9,412 nt of DNA from Trebonia sp. (GTDB lineage: Bacteria; Actinomycetota; Actinomycetes; Streptosporangiales; Streptosporangiaceae), in contig JASHXJ010000610.1 of NCBI GenBank assembly GCA_030043595.1, positions 1 to 9,412 on the forward strand, in the 5' to 3' direction. The number at the start of each line of letters is the position of its first letter. Within the stretch, counting starts at the first letter, position 1. The notes under the pieces were generated by a model. The model was not told where the DNA came from, did not search any database, and saw only the letters and a list, made by a program, of their open reading frames with translations. Positions 1 through 6,722 of this stretch are shown piece by piece. Position numbers and translations under genes: made by a program.

Positions 1-807
1 CTCGGCGGGCAGCGGGGCGAGCACGACCCGCCCGGCGCCGGGTTCGAAGACCGACCACTCCTGCTTGGCGCCCACGTGCCGCGTGATGATCCGGCTGCTC
101 GCCCGGTCGACTTCCCAGTGGTCCGGGGTGACGTGCCCGGACACCACGCTTTCGCCGAAACCCCAGTTCGCCTCAACGATCATGCGCGTCCGGTCCCCGG
201 CGACAGGGTCCAGCGTGAACACGACGCCCGCGGACCGGACGTCGATCAGCTGCAGGACGCCTACCGCGAGATCGTGGGAGTGCAGCGGGCTCTTCCCGAT
301 CTGGCGGCGGTAGTCCAGCGCGTGCGGGGTGTACCCGCTCGCCCAGCACATCCTGATGTGGTTCAGCACGTCGGCGACCTCGCGGATACCCAGGTACGTG
401 CTGAACTGGCCGGCGAAGCTGGCGCTGCCGCTGTCCTCGCCCACGGCGCTGGACCGCACCGCGACCCGCAGTCCCGGTCCCAGCCCCGTGCGCTGCCGCA
501 GCCGCTCGTGTGCCAGCCCGACCGCCTCCTCCAGCCACGCCGGCAGTTCCTGGCTGAGGATGAGGGCCTGCGCCTGCTCCGACAGCCGCCCCAGTGTGGC
601 CTGATCGTGCTCTGGACCCGAGAACAGCCGCGCGAGCTCCGCCCTCGTCGCCGCCGGCAGCCAGCCGTCGAGCGCCTCCACGCAGACAGCGTATCCGTCG
701 GGCACCGGCCAGCCGGCGGACGCCAGCTGGCCGAGCCGCGCCATCTTCGGCCCGACACGCGGGGTGTCAGCGATCCGGATGTCAGACAGATCGAGGACAG
801 GGATCAC
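1..807 (-). CDS. ATP-grasp subunit of a split PEP-synthase-like phosphotransferase (3' end outside window)
   Basis: This frame stays open from the GTG at 807 to the window edge, giving 269 residues with no stop. It matches the N-terminal nucleotide-binding domain of PEP synthase / pyruvate phosphate dikinase. Residues 18-38 carry the usual opening (VGPK, then LGQL, then PVPDGY). Residues 115-133 hold the core VAVRSSAVGED...SFAGQ, in which R118 is the conserved ATP-contacting arginine. Residues 194-225 (GVVFTLDP, then NWGFGESVVSG and VTPD) form the second half of the ATP-grasp site. The GTG start overlaps the stop of the upstream swivelling-domain gene (GTGA, 807-804), which implies translational coupling and probably a complex of the two proteins. 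In the family this domain transfers the beta-phosphate of ATP to a histidine on the swivelling domain, releasing AMP and phosphate. Here the acceptor histidine is on the partner protein. By analogy this is the E2-like subunit of phenylphosphate synthase or CreH. The domain is certain; the substrate is inferred. Confidence 0.9.
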   Translation of the reverse strand, partial: MIPVLDLSDIRIADTPRVGPKMARLGQLASAGWPVPDGYAVCVEALDGWLPAATRAELARLFSGPEHDQATLGRLSEQAQALILSQELPAWLEEAVGLAHERLRQRTGLGPGLRVAVRSSAVGEDSGSASFAGQFSTYLGIREVADVLNHIRMCWASGYTPHALDYRRQIGKSPLHSHDLAVGVLQLIDVRSAGVVFTLDPVAGDRTRMIVEANWGFGESVVSGHVTPDHWEVDRASSRIITRHVGAKQEWSVFEPGAGRVVLAPLPAE

Positions 808-2564
808 GGGCTCGCCGGGAAGACCTGAACCGTGCCCTGCCTGCCGTCGACCCGGACGCGGTCCCCGGTCTTGATGGCCTGCGTCGCCTTCGCCGTGCCC
901 ACCACGCAGGGGATGCCGTATTCGCGGCTGACGATCGCCGCGTGCGTCAGGCTGCCCCCGGTGTCACACACGCATGCCTTGATGATGCTGAAGACAGGCG
1001 TCCACTCAGTCGTCGTGCCGCCGCAGACGAGGATGTCGCCCGGCTGCACCTGACTGATGTCGGCCACCGTCGTGATCACCCGTGCGATGCCCTCCACGAT
1101 GCCCCTGGAGGCCGGGAAGCCGCGCAGTTCTGTGGCGCCCTCCGTGCCGTTCTTGAGCGTCTGCAGGAAGTGCCCGGACAGGCCGAAGACCTCGATCATG
1201 ATCGGATCCGGCACGACGTCGGGAATCGTGCCGAGCATGGTCGGAAGCTCAGGACCGCGGTGCTTCCAGTGCTCGAAGAAGGCCCGCCGGTCGGGAATCT
1301 TCGCGGCCAGCTCCGGCCAGCGTTCGTCCCCGCCCTCCATGACGCTGAACAGCTCGGGCTTGAACAGGAAGAACAGGTCATCGGGCCGATCGAGCGTACC
1401 GTCGGCGACGAGGCGGCTGCCCAGCTCAAGGCTGACCCGGCGGGCCGGGATCGCCGCGCGCCGGTCGATCAGGTAGTTGTGCTCCTCGTTCCACCAGGCG
1501 AAGTTGGCCGCCTGGTTGCTCGCGAGTGCCTCGTTGAAGCGCTGCAGGTCCGACCCGCTGATGGCGCGGCGCGCCGCCTCGATCTGCTCGTCCCGCTCGG
1601 CTATGGCCTGCTGGCGCGCCGCGTGGAAGTCGAACCCGCTCGGCTTGGACAGGAAGGACCCGATAGCGTACAGCGCGGGCGACGGGTCCTCGATCCAGGA
1701 CGGCGTGTCGATCCGGCAGGTTTCCTCGGTCCGCTGGCCGTACGTCGCGAGGAACCCCTCGAGGTCGCTCCACCAGGTGCGCCCGCCGGAGAGCGCCTCG
1801 ATCTGGGCTTTCATGTCGGCCGGCGCGGAGTGCAGCAGCGGTCCTGTGACGTCGAGCTCGCGTGCGCGCCCCGCCAGCCGCCACAGTTCCTCGTCAGTCT
1901 TGCTGTAAAAGGTCTGCTGGCCGGACAGGAAGGCGGAGACCATCGAGCCTTCCAGCCCGATTTCCTCGGCGAGCGCGTAGAAGGCCAGGTAGTTAGCGGT
2001 CAGGACGTACATCACCTCGAAGTGGATGAACCAGGCCCGGCGGTGGAACGCGTACGCGTCCTTCAGCGCCGTCCACAGCTGGCCAGGGTCCATCGCGGCG
2101 AGGTCGAGGTTGTCCAGGTAGTCGTAGGCCGACTGCAGCTCGCCGGCTCGCATGGCCCAGTAACTGTCGAAGTCGCGCAGCACCGGCCCGACGTACGCGC
2201 CGAAGCGCGCGGCCCGGGACTGGATCTGCCAGTCGGTGTCCACGTCGATCGTGCCGATGTAAACGTGCGTGCCAGCCAGCCGGTTGACGGACCCCCGGGT
2301 CGGTGGCACCCCGACGATCTCCGCGCCGAGCTGCGCGCCCCAGGTCTGCGCGTCGTCGAGGAAAGCGATGCTGGCGGGCACCATCCCCTCGCTGAAATGC
2401 AGCGAGTCACGCAGCCAGTAACGGGCGTTGTCCGCCACGGCGAACGGGCGTACTGGACCGGCCACGAAGGGCTGGGTGCCGAACGCCGGCTTGTATCCCG
2501 GGTAAAGCTCATCACGGACGAATTCGTCGACAGGGAAAATCCTCGGCTTGTCCTGCGCAGCCAC
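804..2564 (-). CDS. Swivelling-histidine subunit of a split PEP-synthase-like aryl/alcohol phosphotransferase
   Basis: The protein has 586 residues. Its C-terminus is a PEP-utiliser mobile domain: a GDILVCGGTTTEW segment, then GGSLTHAAIVSREYGIP with the phospho-accepting histidine at residue 541. The protein ends 45 residues after that histidine, so the PEP/pyruvate-binding barrel that follows in true PEP synthases is absent. The first ~460 residues are a helical, tryptophan-rich region typical of the substrate-binding part of phenylphosphate synthase E1 and rifampin phosphotransferase. From memory, E1 of Thauera phenylphosphate synthase is about 612 residues with its histidine near 569, a very similar layout. 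The start is the GTG at 2564 because GAGGTGGG (2578-2571) lies six bases upstream; an in-frame TTG at 2636 would add 24 residues but lacks a good ribosome site. The next gene, the ATP-grasp partner, overlaps by four bases. Likely role: carries phosphate from the partner to a phenolic or hydroxyl substrate in the cytoplasm. The substrate is not determined. Confidence 0.85.
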   Translation of the reverse strand: MAAQDKPRIFPVDEFVRDELYPGYKPAFGTQPFVAGPVRPFAVADNARYWLRDSLHFSEGMVPASIAFLDDAQTWGAQLGAEIVGVPPTRGSVNRLAGTHVYIGTIDVDTDWQIQSRAARFGAYVGPVLRDFDSYWAMRAGELQSAYDYLDNLDLAAMDPGQLWTALKDAYAFHRRAWFIHFEVMYVLTANYLAFYALAEEIGLEGSMVSAFLSGQQTFYSKTDEELWRLAGRARELDVTGPLLHSAPADMKAQIEALSGGRTWWSDLEGFLATYGQRTEETCRIDTPSWIEDPSPALYAIGSFLSKPSGFDFHAARQQAIAERDEQIEAARRAISGSDLQRFNEALASNQAANFAWWNEEHNYLIDRRAAIPARRVSLELGSRLVADGTLDRPDDLFFLFKPELFSVMEGGDERWPELAAKIPDRRAFFEHWKHRGPELPTMLGTIPDVVPDPIMIEVFGLSGHFLQTLKNGTEGATELRGFPASRGIVEGIARVITTVADISQVQPGDILVCGGTTTEWTPVFSIIKACVCDTGGSLTHAAIVSREYGIPCVVGTAKATQAIKTGDRVRVDGRQGTVQVFPASP

Positions 2565-2570
2565 GCTCAG

Positions 2571-2578
2571 CCCACCTC
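2571..2578 (-). promoter_or_regulatory. Ribosome binding site that decides the start of the swivelling-histidine subunit
   Basis: GAGGTGGG on the minus strand lies six bases before the GTG at 2564. The alternative in-frame TTG at 2636 has no comparable sequence, so the shorter product is preferred. Confidence 0.6.
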
Positions 2579-2718
2579 GGCTCTGAAGGAGGATGTAATC
2601 TCCCAAAGTGTTGCCGACGGTAAGGCCCGAAGACAAGGTTCCAGCCCGCGTCGCTTTCCGTCCGCTCCGGTACCGCCTTTCCTTATCCCGAACGGGCCGT
2701 TGCTTCGCGCCGGTGCCC

Positions 2719-4083
2719 TCAGTTCTGCCTGAGCCAGCTGACCGAGTACGCCATCCCGCCGTCGAGGATGGCCAGCGGCCCGTCGCTGGCCTGCGGGGGA
2801 GTAGCGCGGCCTGACCGCATGACGTACTCGTTGTACCGCAGCGTGGTGCCGGCGCCGCCGGCGGTCTGCGTGTACACGTGCCAGAACGTGACCGGCGTCG
2901 CGAAGTCCGCGAGCCCGTACTTATTCCCCTCGACCACGGCGCCGCCCTGACTGGCGATGTCCGCGATCTTCGTCGGTTTCAGGGTTCTGATGGTTCCCAG
3001 CGCGTACTCACCCGAAGTCAGGTCGGTGAGCTGGATCTCGAAGGTGCGGATCGCGCTGCCGTCGCTGTACGGGCCGAGGAAGGAGACCTCCGCCTGTACC
3101 TCGTCTCCGGCCGAGATCTTCGTCAGGTTCCCGCACAGGGAGAAGTTCGCAGTGCCCGGGCAGTCAAGGCCGTAGTGGATCGCGTTACCGCCGCCGCTGA
3201 CGTCGCTGGCCATCTCCCAGACCAGGCTGTAGTGCGCGCCGGGTGAAAAGTGCGGGGTGCCGCTGCCGATGAAGTTACAGTCGGACGTCGTGCCGATCTG
3301 CGGCAGGTAGGCGAGCTTGTGGTTGATCGAGTCGCTGCTGCCCCAGGTGCCGGCCCATACGCCGGCGCGCGGCGCCGACGTGTCCGGTGGGTACGGGTAG
3401 TCGTAGGGCGGGCACGCCACCGCGGGCACGACCCACGTCGCTTCCTCGCTCATGACGTAGCCGCTGACTGGATGCGCCGAGTAGCCGGCGTAGGTGTCAT
3501 AGGGCTCGGCGGCGGGCAGCGTGAACGGGGTGACGCTCGGCGAGGTGCCGACGTCGCCCCACTGCAGGGCCACGGTGCTGCCGGGCCATGGCACGTTGTG
3601 GAAGGTCGCCCAGTCGACCGTGGTGCCGCCCGGCGGGATCACCTGTTGCTCGCCGGGGTTCTCGTCGCAGAACGAGTTCGAGGCGGGTACCAGGCCGTCA
3701 TCACCGCTCCCGCCGGACATGATCTCCGCGATGCCAGAACCGGTGCCGGGGGCGGGGCAGACAAGGGTGATGTCACCGGAGCTGGTGTTGGTGTAGGTAA
3801 CGTACGCGGTCCAGTACAGCGGTACTCCCGACGAGTACGGCTGGACCACCGACGACGTCCAGATGACCGTGGCGACCCCGCCGTAATCGCCGTTGATGAG
3901 CGCGTTGGGCCCGGGGTAGCTGCCCGCCCGGGTGCATCCGGCCCCGCTGGGCTCGCAAACGCTGCCGGGCCGGCCCTCCCCCGCCAGGGCCGGCCGGGCG
4001 CCCAGCGCGGACGCCGCTGCCATGATGGCCGCGGCGGTGCCGATGGCGGCCATTACTCGCGTCACAGAAAACCGTCTATTCAC
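2719..4083 (-). CDS. Secreted protein, possibly of the G1 (eqolisin) glutamic peptidase-like fold
   Basis: From the GTG at 4083 the product is 454 residues. It begins with a classical signal peptide: basic RRFSVTR, a hydrophobic alanine-rich core (residues 11-29), then PALA followed by GEG, so cleavage is likely after residue 34. The mature protein is rich in Gly, Ser, Thr and aromatic residues, with eight cysteines (43, 50, 109, 139, 224, 269, 308, 317) that could form disulfides, and no further membrane segment or sorting signal. The C-terminal half (about 195-425) has a beta-sandwich pattern like G1 peptidases: ATWVVPAV, GVWAGTWG, LPQIG (Q262), SAGDEVQAEV, VVEG (E385), then LADFATPVTFW. 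Q262 and E385 would be the candidate catalytic Gln/Glu pair. The frame continues upstream to 4659, but that extension is antisense to the neighbouring plus-strand gene and lacks coding character. A 154-base gap separates it from the downstream phosphotransferase genes. Secretion is confident; peptidase identity is tentative. Confidence 0.8.
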   Translation of the reverse strand: MNRRFSVTRVMAAIGTAAAIMAAASALGARPALAGEGRPGSVCEPSGAGCTRAGSYPGPNALINGDYGGVATVIWTSSVVQPYSSGVPLYWTAYVTYTNTSSGDITLVCPAPGTGSGIAEIMSGGSGDDGLVPASNSFCDENPGEQQVIPPGGTTVDWATFHNVPWPGSTVALQWGDVGTSPSVTPFTLPAAEPYDTYAGYSAHPVSGYVMSEEATWVVPAVACPPYDYPYPPDTSAPRAGVWAGTWGSSDSINHKLAYLPQIGTTSDCNFIGSGTPHFSPGAHYSLVWEMASDVSGGGNAIHYGLDCPGTANFSLCGNLTKISAGDEVQAEVSFLGPYSDGSAIRTFEIQLTDLTSGEYALGTIRTLKPTKIADIASQGGAVVEGNKYGLADFATPVTFWHVYTQTAGGAGTTLRYNEYVMRSGRATPPQASDGPLAILDGGMAYSVSWLRQN

Positions 4084-4102
4084 TGTGCAATCCCCGGAAC
4101 GG

Positions 4103-4120
4103 CCGCAGCTTAAGCTGCGG
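4103..4120. promoter_or_regulatory. 18-bp perfect palindrome upstream of the secreted-protein gene
   Basis: CCGCAGCTTAAGCTGCGG reads identically on both strands. It lies 20-37 bases before the GTG of the secreted-protein gene. It could be an operator for a dimeric repressor or a hairpin in the mRNA leader. No U-run follows on either strand, so a terminator is less likely. Confidence 0.5.
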
Positions 4121-4177
4121 GGCCAGCCTTGCGATTCGATTGTCCTAGTGCGCGGCCGCCGGTACCTGGCCAGTAAA

Positions 4178-4206
4178 TGGACATTTCCCGGACACCGCGA
4201 TAAATT
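4178..4206 (+). promoter_or_regulatory. Sigma-70-type promoter for the 320-residue hypothetical gene
   Basis: TGGACA (4178-4183) matches the -35 consensus TTGACA at five of six positions. A 17-base spacer leads to TAAATT (4201-4206), which fits the actinomycete -10 pattern TAnnnT. Transcription would begin near 4213, about 40 bases before the ATG at 4252, leaving room for the purine-rich ribosome site at 4235-4246. Confidence 0.6.
4179..4194 (+). repeat. Tandem GGACA repeat one helical turn apart over the promoter
   Basis: GGACA occurs at 4179-4183 and 4190-4194, eleven bases start to start, so both copies face the same side of the helix. The first copy lies within the -35 box. A third copy in the opposite orientation (TGTCC) is at 4141-4145. 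The unit is short, so chance remains possible; if real, it would be a regulator site. Confidence 0.3.
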
Positions 4207-4251
4207 CGCCGCAGCCGTGAGCATGCGGTCGTGTGAGGGGCGGGAACTGTC

Positions 4252-5214
4252 ATGGGCGCGCTGGCGGAGGAGCTGAACAGCCTGCGCCGCGGGCGCGGAG
4301 TCATGGCCGGTGACCTTCAGGGGCGTGTCGGCCCGCAGCTGCGAGCGGCCATGGGGATCTCGCCCGGCGCGAATACGGCCGAGTTCAGAGGCCGGCTCGT
4401 CGGGCTGCTGGAAAAGCTTGCCGCCGAGATGCCGGAGGATCTGCGGCTGGCATTCACCGCCGGCCTCGCGCTGGGCGGCGACGTCCAGTACAGGTTTTTC
4501 GATGAGCGGATGCGCTGGCTCGCGCGGCGGCTTGACCGCGACGTGCGCACGGCCAGGCGGCGGGTCACCGAGGCGATCGCGCTCGCCGAATCGGCGCTGG
4601 CCGCATCGGTGCCGGCCGCGGCCGGCGGGGCTTTCGAGTACGTGCCGGACGGCTGGCACCTTGCCCGGCTGCGTTCGCTGCTGCGCTTGGACGCAGCGCG
4701 GCCGGCCGCGGTCGAGGAACGGGTCGTGGTAGCGAGCAACGATGGCCTCGACGAAATCGTCCTGTCGACCAGGATTCCCCCCGTCACCGGCGACCCCGCG
4801 GCCTGCCCGCCTGGTAACGGTCTAGAGGTGGCGGTCCTCTACGGCGGGTCGCTGGTTCGTCTCGAGCGGCTTTCGGGCTATTACTTTCGCTATTCGGTCG
4901 GGCTGCCGAGCCCGCTGCGCCGCGGACAGTCGCATGAGCTTGGCGTGGAACTGATAATTCCGCCCTGCCAGCCGCTCAGCCCGCGGTATGTCTTCCAGCC
5001 GTTGCGCCGCTGCGATGAGTTCGATCTGCGCATCCGGTTCGGTCCCGACGGGGCGGGTACCCGCGTGTGGAACATCGCCGGACTGCCGCGCGGCATCGTC
5101 GACGACTTCGCCGCGCCGGACGCGCTCGTCCGCCCGGACCGCGCGGGAGACGTCCACCTGTGCTACGAGCGGTTGCGGATAGGCTTCGCCTATGGTGCGC
5201 GATGGTCTCGCTAG
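4252..5214 (+). CDS. Uncharacterised actinobacterial protein with helical, HTH-like N-terminal half
   Basis: This protein of 320 residues is not assigned to a named family. Residues 1-120 are helical and charged; they open with an LAEELNSLRRGRG segment and include RWLARRLDRDVRTARRRV (about 88-105), which resembles a helix-turn-helix recognition region. A linker rich in Ala and Gly (about 115-127) leads to a C-terminal part (about 155-315) of predicted beta-strands with several aromatic residues (SGYYFRYSVG, SPRYVFQPL, DLRIRFGPDG). There is no signal peptide or membrane segment, so it is probably cytoplasmic. The ATG at 4252 follows GAGGGGCGGGAA (4235-4246). It is transcribed divergently from the secreted-protein gene. 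The same-strand regulator follows after 206 bases, and the two may form a regulatory pair. A sensing role for the C-terminal domain is a guess from architecture only. Confidence 0.8.
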   Translation: MGALAEELNSLRRGRGVMAGDLQGRVGPQLRAAMGISPGANTAEFRGRLVGLLEKLAAEMPEDLRLAFTAGLALGGDVQYRFFDERMRWLARRLDRDVRTARRRVTEAIALAESALAASVPAAAGGAFEYVPDGWHLARLRSLLRLDAARPAAVEERVVVASNDGLDEIVLSTRIPPVTGDPAACPPGNGLEVAVLYGGSLVRLERLSGYYFRYSVGLPSPLRRGQSHELGVELIIPPCQPLSPRYVFQPLRRCDEFDLRIRFGPDGAGTRVWNIAGLPRGIVDDFAAPDALVRPDRAGDVHLCYERLRIGFAYGARWSR

Positions 5215-5294
5215 CGCCAGACGTGCCGGCCGTCGTGGCTGCCGCCGCCAGGGCCCTGGCCCGCATGCGTGGCGGCCGCCTCATGGACGGTTAG
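5202..5294 (+). CDS. Possible 30-residue small ORF overlapping the end of the 320-residue gene
   Basis: An ATG at 5202 opens 30 codons ending in TAG at 5292-5294, overlapping the preceding stop by 13 bases. The peptide has an alanine/valine-rich helix (DVPAVVAAAARALARMRGG), and most codons end in G or C. No Shine-Dalgarno sequence is visible, so expression would need coupling to the upstream gene. It could equally be chance in GC-rich DNA. The rest of the 5215-5420 gap shows no other gene. Confidence 0.2.
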   Translation: MVSLAPDVPAVVAAAARALARMRGGRLMDG

Positions 5295-5299
5295 CCGTC
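5286..5299 (+). terminator. Short hairpin, weak terminator candidate after the 320-residue gene
   Basis: GACGG-TTAG-CCGTC forms a five-pair stem with a four-base loop. An outer ATGG/CCAT pairing (5283-5286 with 5306-5309) could extend it imperfectly. There is no T-run, so intrinsic termination is uncertain. Confidence 0.2.
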
Positions 5300-5420
5300 T
5301 GGTTCCATGGCCATCTCCCTCTGCCGTGCTCATCCTGCGGACCCGTCCAGCGTCAACCCCGCGAGGACCCGCGGTCTGGTTAAGATCGCGCAGAGTTCGG
5401 CACTGTCCGGGTGGTGAGGG

Positions 5421-6722
5421 ATGGGGCGGCCCGCCGCGTCATGGGATCCGGAACGGCTGGTTCACCGGCAGATCTACATCGACCTGATCCGCGCCTACCT
5501 GGCGGACTACGGGTCGCAGCGGGCTCTGGCAAGCGCGCTCGGCCTGTCCGAGGCGTACGCGTCCTACCTTCTGGAGCCACCGCGCCTGGCAGGCGGCCGA
5601 CGGGACCAGCACTGGAGCGTCCTGCTGGCTGAGTCTGGGCACGAGGTTGCCGACGCCTTCCGGTTCGTCAAGACCCCGTCCGAGGCCCGCGCGAGGCAGA
5701 TCGCCGGGCAGCTCGCCAGTGACGCCGAACGCCGTGCGGTGCTCCTGCACCATGTCCGCATGGCCCGCCGGCTGTCCGGACGGCCCGGATCGCCCTTGAC
5801 CGTCCGGCCGATCTCAGGGGACGCGGCGAATGAGCAGCTCCGGGCGATCGCAGACGCCCACCAGGCCGCGCTCGACAGCCCGGTCGAAGCGGTGACGGCC
5901 GCTGGCTATGCCCTCGTATGGCGGCAGGCGGGGGACCTGGCGGCCTCGATCGACGCACGGCGAGCCCCTGCTGAGTTCGCCCAGGCGATGATGTTCCTGC
6001 ACGACACCGCACAGGTCCTGGGCCGCGCGGATCTCGCGCTAGGATTCGCCCGCCGGGCTGTCGGCGCTCTCCCCGTCCCCGGGCGCGGGAGCGCTGAGCC
6101 GCCCGCGGTGACCCGGCTGCGGGTCAACGCGATGCTGGCTGAGGTCGTTACCCTGAACACGCTCGGCTTGCAGCAGGACGCCCTGCGGTCCGGCGCGCAC
6201 GCGCAGACGCTCCCCGGATCCGGGGACGAGCCGCAGTACTGGCTGCGCTCGTTCCTCGAGCAGCAGCTGACGTCTATGGCGGGCCTGCCGCGTGCTTCGC
6301 TCTACCATGCCGAGGCGATGGCCGACCGGGCGCTGGGCCTCGTCGCCGGCCACCCGGTCCACGCGGCTGGCGTGACGCGCCGGCTGGCCGACGTCTATCT
6401 CAGCCGCGGAACAGCGCGCAGTGTGCGCAAGGCCGGGCGGCTCGCGGAAGACTTGCGGCGTGCGATTAGCCCGGGCGCAGAGATCAGCCCGCTGCGCCGA
6501 GCCCAGATTCTCCGGACTCTGGCCAGGTACCATCAGCGGGCTGGCGACGGCGCTGCCGTCGAGCACCTCATCGGGGAGTGCCTTCAGGTCACGATCGCCG
6601 CCAACCTGATCCATCAGCGCGGCGAACTCGTCGGCGAGTTTTCCGCGCGCTCCCGCACGTCTCAGGCCGCGGGCTCGAGCAGCATCATTCCGGCCGCGGT
6701 GTTAGAGATCGGGATGTGGTAG
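5421..6722 (+). CDS. Helix-turn-helix regulator with helical-repeat (TPR-like) body
   Basis: The product is 433 residues. The N-terminus holds a helix-turn-helix: residues 33-51 read QRALASALGLSEAYASYLL, typical of Xre/Cro-like DNA-binding domains. The remaining ~350 residues are a string of amphipathic helices with recurring A/L and LG..D.AL patterns (for example RADLALGFARRAVGALP and RLADVYLSRGTARS), as in the TPR-containing regulators common in actinomycetes. There is no membrane segment. The ATG at 5421 is the first possible start: an in-frame TGA lies at 5415-5417. GGTGAGGG precedes it with very short spacing, so initiation may be weak. A TAAGAT at 5381-5386 could be a -10 element, but no matching -35 was found. 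The last 61 bases are antisense to the end of ligB and contain the gene's only TTA codon found (6702-6704). It may control ligAB or the neighbouring hypothetical gene; no target site is proven. Confidence 0.8.
   Translation: MGRPAASWDPERLVHRQIYIDLIRAYLADYGSQRALASALGLSEAYASYLLEPPRLAGGRRDQHWSVLLAESGHEVADAFRFVKTPSEARARQIAGQLASDAERRAVLLHHVRMARRLSGRPGSPLTVRPISGDAANEQLRAIADAHQAALDSPVEAVTAAGYALVWRQAGDLAASIDARRAPAEFAQAMMFLHDTAQVLGRADLALGFARRAVGALPVPGRGSAEPPAVTRLRVNAMLAEVVTLNTLGLQQDALRSGAHAQTLPGSGDEPQYWLRSFLEQQLTSMAGLPRASLYHAEAMADRALGLVAGHPVHAAGVTRRLADVYLSRGTARSVRKAGRLAEDLRRAISPGAEISPLRRAQILRTLARYHQRAGDGAAVEHLIGECLQVTIAANLIHQRGELVGEFSARSRTSQAAGSSSIIPAAVLEIGMW

Noticed and set aside
2586..2598. AAGGAGG followed by ATG TAA on the plus strand
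   Set aside because: It looks like a perfect ribosome site, but the ATG is followed at once by a stop and no plus-strand gene is there.
2565..2636. TTG start adding 24 residues to the swivelling-histidine protein
   Set aside because: TTG is rare as a start and lacks a ribosome site, whereas the GTG at 2564 has GAGGTGGG at good spacing.
2565..2718. Terminator or promoter in the gap between the secreted-protein and phosphotransferase genes
   Set aside because: Only a tiny CCCG/CGGG hairpin without a T-run and a TTGTCT without a matching -10 were found, so nothing could be assigned.
594..2732. 712-codon plus-strand open frame
   Set aside because: It is antisense to the swivelling-histidine gene, rich in Arg/Pro/Ala without any recognisable motif, a common artefact in GC-rich DNA.
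4084..4659. Upstream extension of the secreted-protein frame by 192 codons
   Set aside because: It is antisense to the 320-residue gene, shows no family features, and would bury the signal peptide at 4083.
6665..6699. GGCCGCGG repeated 27 bases apart at the ligB/regulator junction
   Set aside because: Eight-base GC words recur by chance in this composition, and both copies lie inside coding sequence.
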